DNA of 64,000 bases from Gaetbulibacter sp. 4G1 (GTDB taxonomy: Bacteria; Bacteroidota; Bacteroidia; Flavobacteriales; Flavobacteriaceae): contig NZ_MDVN01000002.1 of the NCBI RefSeq assembly GCF_002741945.1, forward strand, positions 62,001-126,000, written 5' to 3'. Positions within the stretch are counted from its first letter, which is position 1; every line of letters begins with the position of its first letter. A program made the translations under genes and the position numbers. The notes under the pieces were generated by a model that was given only the letters and a program-made list of their open reading frames with translations, was not told the DNA's origin and made no database searches. Shown in pieces: positions 19,408-30,500 of this stretch.

Positions 19408-19688
19408 GATTTAAAGAATGATACAATTGAAAACTTAGAGATAAAGTATCCAAGAACAGGGAAGCATATTAAAAAACCTAAAAAGGAACCTGTTAAGAGC
19501 CAATGCATTTGATCTACACCACATTGTAAACCTATTTCAGATCGAAGTGGTCTTAAAATACTAAAAGACAACATCAACATAAAAAAAAGCGAAAATGAAA
19601 TTAACTTAGGCTTCGATTTTTTATCTGAAAATTGAAAAAAATATTTAGTTTTTTTCTTTGAAAAAATTTTGATGAAACTTTTAAACAT
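19335..19688 (-). pseudogene. N-terminal fragment of an MFS-type (NTP/NDP-exchanger-like) transporter
   Basis: A 117-residue frame with a basic N-terminus, a membrane segment, the motif ILRPLRSEIGLQCGVDQMHW, a second segment LLTGSFLGFLICFPVLGYFI and a third (FFKSFYVFLILNLLFLV), after which it runs out. An 'RP-R-E-G---GV----WL-T--F' layout is found at the start of a bacterial MFS-related family of about 400-450 residues. Only the first quarter is present, and the frame ends inside DNA that reads as an aldo/keto reductase in another frame. It is therefore a truncated remnant; whether it is still translated is unknown. Confidence 0.5.
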
Positions 19689-19824
19689 CTAAATATTAAA
19701 TATAGGAGCATAAGTCAGCTTATTTAAAAATACGTATTGAGTAAATCAAAATTTAGCTTATACTTTTATGAATTTTATTTATAACAAATAAAATGATAAG
19801 ACTATTGATAAAGGGCGTAATTAA

Positions 19825-20937
19825 TTAATCTGTACAAAATTCTAATTTGTATTGTCTAGGTGTTTTTCCTGTATGCCTTTTAAAATGATGGTAAAAAGAT
19901 GATTTAGAATTATATCCAACATCATAGCCTAAAGCTTCAAATGTGATATTAGAAACTTTGTTGCTATTTAACAGACTAATAGCAGACTCTATTCTTTTGG
20001 CATTAACAATATCATAAAAGGTAGTATCCATGCCTATATTAATAACTTGCGATAAGTGATGCTTTGGTGTATTTAATTGTGTTGATAGTTCAGATAAAGA
20101 AAAATCAGGGTTTAAATATAGATTACTAGTATTAAAGAAAGCTTCAATCATTTGTATTGTATATGATACCCCATCTATATTCAAAGGGCTGTTTTTATAT
20201 TTGTTTTCCTTTATTAAAGAATCTGTAGAGGACTTTTCTTTAGTAATATCACTATTTTCATTTAATATAATAGTCTTATTTATTACTTTATGATTAATTA
20301 CTGTATAAAGAGTTAATATATAAATGAAAATAGCATATAATACTGGGCCTGTTTCATATGGTACCATTTTTAAAATATAGTTGGTAAAATAGGAAAATTG
20401 AATAACAGAAGCACCTATAACCAGCAAAAATAGCCAGAGCCATTCTTTTAATGAAAATGTAACACATTGTTTTTTTCTATTATAATAACTATATAAAAGA
20501 ATAGAAATACATAAGACTGTATAAATCAATTGATGGTATAGAAGAACTGAATATCCTCCTATATACCAGAAATTTTCACCATTAAGTTTGGTTAAAAAAA
20601 AGCACAAAGTAAAAACTGGTAGAAATTGTAAATAATTGGTTTTGTGCCAATCTTTTTTTTGGATATAAAACTTTAAATATAAGAATAGTGCAGGGCCAGA
20701 TGCAAGATGCGATGCATAGCCTAAATTTAAAATATAGTGTGGCACATCGTCTAAATACAACCAAAGCATTGATTTAACAATACGCAAAGTAATAACGGCA
20801 AAAAAAATTATAAGCATAATATTTTTATGATCTCTCTTTTTCGAAAAAAACAAATAAAAGACCATAAACAAGCTCTGAATAGCAGCAATACTACCCATTA
20901 TTAGACCAATATCTCTAGAAGCTTTAAGAACTCTCAT
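19825..20937 (-). CDS. AraC-family regulator with an N-terminal membrane sensor domain
   Basis: A 370-residue protein. About residues 10-215 contain seven hydrophobic segments (for example IMGSIAAIQSLFMVFYLFF and WLWLFLLVIGASVIQFSYF), typical of the membrane-embedded sensor module common in Bacteroidota AraC proteins. The last ~115 residues are an AraC double helix-turn-helix (FSLSELSTQLNTPKHHLSQVIN, then YDVGYNSKSSFYHHFKRHTG and KTPRQYK). The membrane part is expected to detect a signal directly and alter DNA binding, without a separate kinase. The gene stands alone: the small reading frame upstream is 74 bases away and the scraps downstream are in decay. The target is unknown. Confidence 0.88.
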   Translation of the reverse strand: MRVLKASRDIGLIMGSIAAIQSLFMVFYLFFSKKRDHKNIMLIIFFAVITLRIVKSMLWLYLDDVPHYILNLGYASHLASGPALFLYLKFYIQKKDWHKTNYLQFLPVFTLCFFLTKLNGENFWYIGGYSVLLYHQLIYTVLCISILLYSYYNRKKQCVTFSLKEWLWLFLLVIGASVIQFSYFTNYILKMVPYETGPVLYAIFIYILTLYTVINHKVINKTIILNENSDITKEKSSTDSLIKENKYKNSPLNIDGVSYTIQMIEAFFNTSNLYLNPDFSLSELSTQLNTPKHHLSQVINIGMDTTFYDIVNAKRIESAISLLNSNKVSNITFEALGYDVGYNSKSSFYHHFKRHTGKTPRQYKLEFCTD

Positions 20938-21010
20938 ATTTTAAATGTTAGTAATATTTTTAATAAATTAAATGTACACAATACTCCTCTTTTAAATAAA
21001 AATTTCACAT

Positions 21011-21220
21011 TTATTTATAACTTACTCCAGATATCAAGATAAATTTCCCATCTTCCATACTCTTTTTTACATACAATTGCATACTTGCTATTTCATTGTG
21101 AAACGTTTCAATTAGAGAAGATAGTTTCTCCTTCATAAAAGTAAGTTGTTTTGCAACAATTTGAGTTTCAACTGGAGTAATTGCATGGGTTGTCTTTTTT
21201 GTATTTTGCAGTAAAATCAT
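21011..21220 (-). CDS. Short open frame, possible small protein
   Basis: 69 codons with an ATG preceded by a purine-rich stretch on the minus strand. The product is mainly helical (KQLTFMKEKLSSLIETFHNE), without signal peptide or known domain. It may be a genuine small protein or the tail of a decayed gene, given the other remnants close by. It was not recognised. Confidence 0.3.
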   Translation of the reverse strand: MILLQNTKKTTHAITPVETQIVAKQLTFMKEKLSSLIETFHNEIASMQLYVKKSMEDGKFILISGVSYK

Positions 21221-21611
21221 CTTTCTTTTATTGTATCTATCCCTTCATTAATACCTGTTTTATCTGAAAATATTTTTTTCATTTATAGCATAAGATTTTG
21301 CCAATTCACTATAATCTTTTGGATATACAATATTCTGAAAATTTATTAACCTTATTTATGTTTTTATTTATTCTATTAGTATAAATTCTAGAAAAGTAAT
21401 TTTAACAAAATTATATTATAGCTCATATCATCTTTTTTAGATAAAAGCTTTATATTCTTTTTATCTATTCACGAATCATTAATATCCATTCAAAGTTGAT
21501 TTTCATCTATTCGCATTAAAATTAGAAAGTTTTATATAAAAAGTTGTCACTATTGACGACTTTGCTAGTCTATTATATATACTAATAACTAATATATTCA
21601 AAATAGTCATT
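21221..21611. other. 391-base intergenic stretch
   Basis: Very AT-rich DNA between a doubtful minus-strand frame and the plus-strand alpha/beta hydrolase. It should contain the hydrolase promoter, but no good TAnnTTTG element was found, and no RNA gene or remnant was recognised. Confidence 0.4.
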
Positions 21612-22904
21612 ATGAAAAATTTATTATCCATCCTGTTAATAGCTATGACTATTAATTTAAGTTCGCAAGAAAAATTATTACTCAAATACAAAGGGCTTTA
21701 TCAAGATTCTCAAGGAGAAAAGTATTTATTAAATCCAAGGCCTGGTTTCCCGCATTTTGTAGTTATGAAAACAGGAGAAACACACATGATAAGAGCCACA
21801 GAAACAACTAATTTCGAATTTTCTAAAGCAAGAAATAATTGGGAGTCAATTGGCGGAACAATAAAATTTTCTAATAATAATGATGATGTTTTAATGCATA
21901 TTTCATCTATTAATGACAGTTTAACTAACGATCTCACAAAAGTGAAAATACATATAAATCAGCATAGGCTTGTATTGGGTGATAGCTTGGTGATTTCGGG
22001 AGACTTAATTAGCCCAATTGATCATAGTAAAAATGCAATAGCTGTCTTATTTCATGGAGATGGAGACAACGACAGATATGATTTATATGATTTAGGCATG
22101 TATTTAGTTGATAATGGCTATTCAGTATTTGCATTTGATAAAAGAAATGTTGGAATGTCATATGGAAAAAAAGTTACTGGCGATAGTTATGATAAAATCT
22201 CTAGAGTATATGCCGAAGATGGAGTGAAAATTATTGATAAATTAAAACTGAAATATCCAAATAAATCAATCGGTAGCATAGGAATTAGCCAAGGAGGCTG
22301 GATTGGTTCTATCATTTCTAGTAAAACTATCAATACAGATTTTTACGTAAATATTGCTGGAAATATATCAGTCGGTTGGCAACAATGGAAACATTACATG
22401 ATTAGTTATTTAAAGCGAAATAGCTTCTCCAAAAATGATGTTTCTGAAGCAGAAGATTATTTTCAAAGTTTTTTTGATGCTGGGTTAGAATTAATTGACT
22501 TTGAAACCTATCAAACTAAACTTTTAAAATATAAAGAGAAAGAATGGTTTTCTAGACTAAAAAAAAGAAAGTACATCGAGTGGAAAAGTAAAAAAAATGC
22601 TAAACAAGGTCTTGAATTAAACATGAATGAACCAATTAAAGATCTAATGGCAGTTAACTGTCCATCTTTAGGTGTTTTTTACCAACACGATCATTCAACT
22701 CCACCAAATTCTCCATTACTTTTTGTTAAAGGCTTGTCATCGTCTAATGCAAAAGATATTACTATTCGAATATTTCCAAATACCACTCATGGAGGATGGG
22801 TTGTGAATAACCCTTATTATAATAGTCTTGAAATCACAAGACAAGAATCAGAAGCATATTATTTCATAATAGGTTGGCTAAACTCTATTTTAAAAAAATC
22901 TTAA
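21612..22904 (+). CDS. Secreted alpha/beta hydrolase
   Basis: A 430-residue exported hydrolase (signal peptide 1-19, ending LSSQ). The first ~130 residues are a beta-rich domain; the alpha/beta-hydrolase core follows. It has the oxyanion-side HGDGDNDR turn, the nucleophile elbow GISQGG (Ser near residue 225), an Asp in YQHDHSTPP and a His in TTHGGW (near 391), completing a Ser-Asp-His triad. It resembles the dipeptidyl-peptidase/acyl-hydrolase-like group that acts on esters or short peptides. The substrate cannot be stated. It is the only plus-strand gene in this part of the window and is not in an operon. Confidence 0.82.
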   Translation: MKNLLSILLIAMTINLSSQEKLLLKYKGLYQDSQGEKYLLNPRPGFPHFVVMKTGETHMIRATETTNFEFSKARNNWESIGGTIKFSNNNDDVLMHISSINDSLTNDLTKVKIHINQHRLVLGDSLVISGDLISPIDHSKNAIAVLFHGDGDNDRYDLYDLGMYLVDNGYSVFAFDKRNVGMSYGKKVTGDSYDKISRVYAEDGVKIIDKLKLKYPNKSIGSIGISQGGWIGSIISSKTINTDFYVNIAGNISVGWQQWKHYMISYLKRNSFSKNDVSEAEDYFQSFFDAGLELIDFETYQTKLLKYKEKEWFSRLKKRKYIEWKSKKNAKQGLELNMNEPIKDLMAVNCPSLGVFYQHDHSTPPNSPLLFVKGLSSSNAKDITIRIFPNTTHGGWVVNNPYYNSLEITRQESEAYYFIIGWLNSILKKS

Positions 22905-23189
22905 ATTTTTGTGACTTCAAATTAATATAGCCTTATTAATAAAAATTCTACAACTAAGATTAACTATTCAATCTATTTACTGATACATAAGAAACTAAGC
23001 AATATTAACAAGGCTTAGTCTATTTCCGGTACGAAAATGATACATTGAAAATCAAAATAAATCTAAGTGTCTCATAGTAATAATAATTGATTCAAAACGA
23101 ATATTTCAATTACTATTAGCACCACCATGTATTAAAAAAACTTGATTTTTTCTTATTAAAAGCATAGTATGAATCAATTGGTTGGTTGG

Positions 23190-23216
23190 TTGGTTGATTA
23201 ATAATCAATCAACCAA
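23190..23216. repeat. GGTT tetranucleotide run and 10-bp hairpin overlapping a stop codon
   Basis: Four tandem GGTT units end at 23194. TTGGTTGATT (23190-23199) pairs perfectly with AATCAACCAA (23207-23216) around a 7-base loop. The hairpin covers the stop codon (23205-23207) of the small lipoprotein gene. It could help end transcription of the four-gene operon, although no long T-tract follows on the minus strand. Confidence 0.4.
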
Positions 23217-23618
23217 TTCAAAATCGCCTTGTTCTATATAGTTTACTTCAGTAGAAGTACCTGTTGAGGATAATTCTGCTACATTTCTTCCATCAACCAA
23301 AACAATTGGATTTCTTTTTGTTCCAGCCGCTGTAAACGACATACTATATATAGCACCATTTATAGTATATTCTATTTTTGAAACTGCAGTATTCCCATTA
23401 TTATTCTTCGTTGTTGTAATCTGAATAGCATAAGCCTCATCTGGTGTAATACAATCATTTGCTGTAATGCCAGTACCGTCTTCATGAACAAATTCAATAG
23501 ACACGGGGTCAAAACTTTCTACAGTGACAGGTGGTGGTGCCGGATTATCATCATTTTTTGAGCATCCTAAAACAAAACATAGGATTATTATGATTATGTA
23601 ATAATATTTAGTTTGCAT
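23205..23618 (-). CDS. Small lipoprotein of unknown function
   Basis: A 137-residue lipoprotein: a hydrophobic leader, then the lipobox LGCSKNDD (Cys near residue 19), then a proline-rich linker (NPAPPP). A compact beta-rich domain of ~100 residues with one cysteine follows. No family recognised. The acidic residues right after the Cys (SKNDD) resemble surface-export signals of Bacteroidota lipoproteins, so it may be displayed outside. It is the last gene of the four-gene operon containing the giant LamG protein, separated from its upstream neighbour by 4 bases, so it probably serves the same surface system. Confidence 0.75.
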   Translation of the reverse strand: MQTKYYYIIIIILCFVLGCSKNDDNPAPPPVTVESFDPVSIEFVHEDGTGITANDCITPDEAYAIQITTTKNNNGNTAVSKIEYTINGAIYSMSFTAAGTKRNPIVLVDGRNVAELSSTGTSTEVNYIEQGDFELVD

Positions 23619-23622
23619 TACT

Positions 23623-24543
23623 TTATTCTTTTAAATTAATACTTATCTGTTTTTCAAACCCATTAACTTGAATGGTATAATTTCCTTCACTTAAACTGGT
23701 AAAAATAACTTCGCCATTACTTAAGGTTTGAGCAGCTTGTGCCACCTGATTTTTAAGTAACACCACTTCACTACCATTTTCGGAAGACAATACCTTAATA
23801 GCCCCCCCATTATAACACACGGCATCTTTTTTATAAAAGGTTAAATTCCCTATTACAGCATTATAACTTACGGTTATTTCCCATTCGTTGCGTGTAGATT
23901 CGTCTTCTGAAAGTACTTCAACCATAACTGGATTGGTAAAATCTAATACGCTGCTATCTGAGATTAATTTTTGACTTTCACTAAACAGTTGCGCACCCGC
24001 GCTTATTTCAAAAATGGAAGTTAAGGCTGATACGCTTATACCATTATCTACATAAAGTGTCATAGTATTATCTTGTATATTCCTATTACTAATAGTGACA
24101 TCTTTAAAATTAAAACTAATTAGTTCTGCTTCATCATTTAAAGCGGGACTCGCAAAACTAAAGGCTTGTGCTAAATCGCCATAAAGAGCATTAATTTCGA
24201 AGTTTACTGTTTTAACTATATCCACAACCTCATCGTTGGTGGAGTCGTAAACTTTAAAATTCAACACTTCTCCATTGGTGTTTGAAAACACATTAAAATA
24301 AGCATAATAGCGATCTTTACTTGATACATAAATTAAGTTAGTAACACCTCTACATTCGCCACCTACAAATGCCGCCACCTTATCATTAGTACTGGTTAAT
24401 GTTGCTCCATCTACATTTAAAAAGGCCACAAATGACATGGTATATTCAAAATCGTTTTCGTTTACAGACCATACTGGCTCTTGACCATAAACGGTTATTC
24501 CTACAAAGAAGAATACTATTGTGTTTGTTATTATACGTTTCAT
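23623..24543 (-). CDS. Secreted protein sharing a domain with the adjacent giant LamG protein
   Basis: A 306-residue exported protein (signal peptide 1-20, ending VYGQ). About 22-140 is a beta domain starting EPVWSVNENDFEYTMSFVAF and including KVAAFVGGECRGV and YYAYFNVFSN. The same domain is in the giant neighbour near residue 2375 (EPAWEVDPNDFDFSMNIVG, RIAAFVNGETRGV). About 145-240 resembles a Bacteroidota Ig-like module (SVSALTSIFEISAGAQLF, then WEITVSYN). The last ~60 residues are a small beta domain ending in NYTIQVNGFEKQISINLKE. There is no T9SS sorting tail. It sits 5 bases after the giant and 4 bases before the lipoprotein, so it is part of one operon. The shared domain suggests a matching function or a binding partner; no enzymatic role is visible. 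Confidence 0.75.
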   Translation of the reverse strand: MKRIITNTIVFFFVGITVYGQEPVWSVNENDFEYTMSFVAFLNVDGATLTSTNDKVAAFVGGECRGVTNLIYVSSKDRYYAYFNVFSNTNGEVLNFKVYDSTNDEVVDIVKTVNFEINALYGDLAQAFSFASPALNDEAELISFNFKDVTISNRNIQDNTMTLYVDNGISVSALTSIFEISAGAQLFSESQKLISDSSVLDFTNPVMVEVLSEDESTRNEWEITVSYNAVIGNLTFYKKDAVCYNGGAIKVLSSENGSEVVLLKNQVAQAAQTLSNGEVIFTSLSEGNYTIQVNGFEKQISINLKE

Positions 24544-24548
24544 AGCTT

Positions 24549-27500
24549 CTAGTTTTTAATGATTCTATAGGTTGTATTTACATTGTTAAGATTCACTTTT
24601 AAAAAGTATACACCGTTACTAATTCTTGGGGTCAGCTTAATTGTATTTTGCCCTTTTATTGTTTTGTGTGTTTCTGAATGAACAAGTTGTCCTACCACAT
24701 TAAATAGTTTGAGTTCCATATTACTTACTTCGTTAGAATTAAGTTGCAACATCAATTCATTTTTAAACGGATTTGGATACATTTTAAGGCTTTCTAAAAT
24801 ATCAGATTCTAACACTAGAGGGTCTGCTACTGTACCTAGCACTGTATTACTTTTAAAGGTTACTGCTTTTTGTGTTGATCTTTGACTATTACCGTTACCT
24901 ACGTGAAAGGTTAATGCTTCTGGGCGTTCTCCGTATATGGTAATAAAACTTAGTGCTTTATCGCCTACTATTTGGTTAGTTGCCTCTCCTTTTAACACAC
25001 CATCTTCATCATAGATAAAGAGCTCATGATATCCCTCAGGTAGTAAAACCACAGCATTCATATTCTCTGAATATTTTGCAAATTCTGGTTCAGTGCGTTT
25101 GTGCACAAATGCCGTGTTAGTATTTTTTGAAGCCTTCGTGTTTGAAGATTTTCCAAAAATATTAGCATATTTAAAGGTTTGATCTTTACTAGATTTCACC
25201 ATATATCCCTTACCAGTTTCCAGATAATTTAGTGTACCACTCCATCCATTCAATGGATCGTAAATAGCAAATAAATTCTGTGATTTTATGATGTCTCCAT
25301 CAGATACATCAAACGTAGCTAAAGCTTCATTTACTGATACATTCTTATTTAATGGGTATGGCAGCCAATTCCAGTTCTCCTGAATATTAAAACTCCAAGC
25401 ATTAACATCAACACTACTCCCCTTTACTTTTAATGATTGTTGATTTGCAAATTTCATCTTATACATAAAATTTGTAGACAAACCAGAATTAGCACTAATA
25501 GCTCCATTCCATGAGCTGTTAGCAGGTGTGGTGTCATCTTTGAAATAGGTTTCTAACTGTGTTGGAGAATGACTCAATATACGATCTGATGTTTGCAAAT
25601 TCATACCAGATGTTAATACATTGAGGTTTGAGAAGTTAGCGTCATTTACATTAAATGACACCCAAGTCCAACCTGCATTTAAAGCAATGTCTTGTTCTAC
25701 AACATTAGTATTTTCAAATATCGCAGGATTGCTTAAAGATCCTATAACATTATTCTCCACAAAGGTTACGGAGGCATTGCCATCTAAAGTAGACTGCATT
25801 ATTTGGCCTTTTGTTGCATCCCATATACTGAATGCTATTGCTTCTCCTGATACAGTATTACTGTAAACTGTTAGGAATACAAAATATTCTTGATACGATT
25901 CGTTATAAATAATATTCGCAACACCTCTAGTTTCTCCATTTACAAACGCTGCAATTCTATCGAATTCATCATCTGAGAAAATGCCATCTATCTTTATACG
26001 ACCAACAATATTCATACTAAAATCAAAGTCATTAGGGTCTACTTCCCATGCTGGTTCTTCGGCTAAAACTCTAACTTCTAGTTGTAGTTTTTCATCTAAA
26101 CCAAAATCGGTTTGTAAATAAAGGCTTTCTATATACTCTCCTACGGATAGACTTGCATCAATAGTTGCCGTGATTGTGACCTTACTATCTGGTGCTAAAC
26201 TGCCTGATGTACTACTTAAAGACAACCAGTTTGGCACACCTGAGATATTATAAGGCTGGACTAAACCACCTTTATTAATAATAGTAATTTCAAACGAAGG
26301 GGATTCGTTACCTTCTTTTACAATATCTACCACATCGTTAAAGCCTTCTACAAACCAACTCATTTCGTTTTTCTGAACAAACGCAGTCCAGGTAATTGGC
26401 GATTGCTGCATGTTGTTTGAAGCATCAAACATACGATGCACTGTAATGTCTAGTATCTGACCTTCCAAAGTTGCCCAATCTGAAATAACAGGTTCCAATA
26501 TCATATCATCTTCATTAATCACATGGTTTACCTGGAATTTGATAAGCTTACGTTCTGGTTTTATCGCTGGTACGTCATCAGAATAGTTCACAGTTCCTAA
26601 ATTTAACACCGCGTTCGATGGAATCACGCTTTGATTTGTAAACGCATGATAATATCGTGGCCCGTTTGCTGTTACCGGATCGGGGTCGTTCATACGTGCA
26701 TATAATAATAAACCTATACTTTCCACGTCCATTTCGTTGAATCGATCTCTGGAAATTTGGTCTACGTTACGTAATGTATTCCATAAACGGAACTCATCAA
26801 TTTTACCTGAAAATACACGATCTACAGTTTCAACACCTGCCTGGTCTTTAAATCCGCGAGCACCAATCCAGGCTTGATTTCCTGAAAAACCACCGATATC
26901 TGTTATTGGGTTTGAAGACACCTGTTGTGCATCTACATAGGTTCTTAAAGAGCCATTTCTATTGAATAACAGTGTAATATGGTGCCAGTTATTATCAGCT
27001 ACACTTTCGGCTGTTAATACATATTCATTTTCCTCACTGGCAAAATATAAGGCTCCCGAACTATTCATATTAATAGCCCATTTATTAGCAAACCCGTTAG
27101 ATTGTACAGGGTCACTTGTTTGCGGTGTTCCGCCTCCTTTTCCCCGACCGTTAGAGAATATAGTAGCCTCTTGCGGCGTGTCTGTTTTTATCCAAAAGGA
27201 TATGGTCGCATCCATTGTGTTGGTGAGTTGTACAAAGCCTACATTATCTAATTCTAAATACTGCCCATTAGCAAACTCATAGGAAGTCCCTTTGGGTTTT
27301 ATGTCCCAATCAGCACTCACTGCAGCGTGTTTAAATCGCGCTAGGTCATTAGCAATAGTTCCTCGTCCTTCGTTCATTGGCCAATAGCCAACTAAACTGT
27401 TTTCATTGCCTAATAGCTTGGTATAGATATTGGCAAAAGCTTCACTTAAACTTATAGATTTTGTCCATAATCGCAGGTCATGTATGTTTCCTATAAAGGT

Positions 27501-30500
27501 GTTTCCGCCAATTACTAGTGGGTTATTGTTTGTAAATTGCGTATTTGCTATTCCGGTTGCTCCACCAATGTCACGATCATCTTCATAAATACTAAGACTA
27601 CCTGATGCATTATTGTGTGTAATTGTATAATGGTGAAATAGTCCATCAGTAACTATGGTTCCATTAGCCGTAATGTCTCCTAGGGTAGCATAAATGTCTC
27701 CATTTTCTAAACGAATATTTAGTCCGTTTTGCTGACTAATTACTGTAGCTGTTGATGCAGTTGTGGCATTGTTCATCCAGAACTCCACAGTCAAATCGCC
27801 TGATACTAATCTTGGGCTTTCTATGGTCGCGGTGTTATTAGCGCCTTCAAAACGCAGGGACACACTATGATCTATTGGTAACTGATTAGTTTCTCCTTTA
27901 ATCTCAATAGTACTTACCGCGCTGTTGTAGAAGATGTTTTCGTTAAAACTAACGCGTAAATCTTCTCCTGGGCCTAAAATACCATCGGTAGGTAATGGTG
28001 TGCCGAATTGTTGTGGCGACTGTAAATCTATACTTCCCGAAATCACGTCTGAAATAAATTCGGTATCATTGGTACAGGTGCTTCGAGCTCTTATTTCATA
28101 GTTTCCATCTTGTAATTGCAAGCTTACAATATCAAAAGCGAAAATAACTTCGGCATCTGTAATTAAAGAAATCTCAGACTCGCTATTGGCCACGGCCTCA
28201 TCATAAAACACCTGTGTATTATAATAGGTATGCAAGCGTGTCCAGTTAGGAGACGTTGCTAAACGGTATTCTAGATCTATCTTCTTAAAATTGTTAAAAG
28301 CCTGATTGTATTCCGATACATTGATAGCTAACGGATTGGTTGAACCATCATTATTAAAGGCTGCATCTACATTATACACCCAATTATCTAATGGGGCTTT
28401 TACAGCTACTTGTGAACAAGATGGCACAAAGTGGGCAGAAATCAATACATCATCAAATACGTTTACAGGATCACATTGTGATTGTAAAATAACTCGTATA
28501 TCTTCATAATCATTAACATCAGAAACTGATTTTCCTAATGTTAAGGTATATTCTACCGTTTGACCATATGGTACAAAAACCACAGTTCCATTCTGACTAA
28601 CATTTATTAATGCATTATCTGGATTTGTTAAGTTATCTACAATAAGTTCGAAATAATTAAAACTAGCTGCATCGCTTGTAGCATCTGCATTGTTTGAAAG
28701 CTGCAATTTAAATTCCGCATTGTTACTTTCTGGGATATTAAATATTTCAGAAACTTCAACAAGAATTTTAGGGTCTTCTGCTTTTTCAGTGGCGTTACTT
28801 AATGTTTCTCTATCTCCTTGCGCCAATTCTATAACAGGATTATTAGGATTATAAGTAGCGTGATTATAATAATGCGATAACTCTGGACCTTCATAAGGAC
28901 AGGATGTTCTACCGCCTACGGTTGTAAATATAGGACCACTACCATCAAACAAATTGATAATATCTACACTTAACACATTTGCTGGATCGTTGTCTTTTAA
29001 GGTATAACTAATAGTTGTCGTCTTTGTATCTTCTTCTGTTAAGGATGCACTAAATGCTTGACTTGCAAATCCTGTTGTTGTAGATTCTATACCTAATTTA
29101 TTGACGCTAAAACCAAGTTCTAGTTGTAAACTTTGTTCTATATTAATATCAAACTCTAAAGTTGATGTATTTACAACGACAGATTCTATACTTCTAGACA
29201 CTTCACCAACACCAGAATCAAAAGTGATATTATCTTGCGATTTTGATGTTATTAAAGCTTTTTGTTCATCCGCTAGTTTTAATTTTTCTTGTAATAAACT
29301 TTCATACGGTCCACCAACTTGCGCATTATTTATTTCATCTTGAAGATCGCTTGTAAAATCGCCAATAGCCTGCAATGCAGTTTGCCCAATAAAAGTAGGA
29401 TCATTTAATGCCGTATATTTACTACGCTCGTTATTTAATATGATTCTGCGCCATAAGTTAATTTGATTTTCATACCAAGATTGAGGTTTAGCATTTTCTA
29501 CTGTACCACCATTTGATAAAGTTTCTACAATAGTTTCGTATTCCGGAATTAAATCTGTAATAATGAATTTTTGAGAATACACAAAGAAGGTGTTTGTTGG
29601 CTTTTCACCAAGGTAGAAGGCTTTTTGTTTATTTAAATACACTTTATCACCAACTCCATTGGTTAATTCAAAATTATCACTAGGGTCACCTATCTGATCT
29701 AAAGTTGCCTGAAAATCATCAAAACTTCCTTTAGAATAATTTTTAGAATTTCCTATATATAAATCACCTTCTGCTCCTACAAATTCTGGATCATCACTGG
29801 TTGATATGGTTTGGTTGAATGTATAGGTTTTGGTAATACTATTGCCATCTTTAGAAGAGGCTTCTACTGAAATATTCCCTGTTAAGCTATTGGTAACTTC
29901 GGTATTAACAACAAGTCCAGCTCCTGGAGGTCCTGCTACAATGGATACTTCTCCTCCCAACATTAATTTCACACTTTGAGAAATGCCTCCTCCACTTGAA
30001 AAACTATTGTCTGTGGTAAAACTAATGCTTTCTCCAGCTTCTATAGATGCGAAACTATTTGACCCTGGCGGGTCTCTTAAAATAATATCTGGAATCTCTG
30101 GTGCTTCTGATAGTATGGATTGACTTCCATCTCTTGCACCTCCTAAAATAATCCCATCGCTAATATAATTTTCAGCAGAATATGATACCCCTTCAATAAC
30201 ATATTGAATATCAATATTACGTGTAAAAGGTGTGTTTGTATTAGGTACTCCACCAATAAATGAATAATTGGTAATACTATTATCATTAGCATCAGTTTCA
30301 ATAACTTCTGATTCTGGTATTGCTAAATTGTTTGTAATACTTAATTGCCCATCTACAATAGGAACTATATCTTCAACGCCATTTATATCCATATCAAAAT
30401 TTTCATAACGCTCAAACGTATTTAAAACTATTTGGTAAGTAGAAAACTGTTGATAAATAAGAACATCATCATTTGATCCATCTGGATGCTTAAACCCTTC

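Noticed and set aside
22905-23204. Minus-strand reading QVFLIHGGANSN before a stop as a hydrolase scrap
   Set aside because: Only a dozen codons look meaningful and no family-specific motif extends further.
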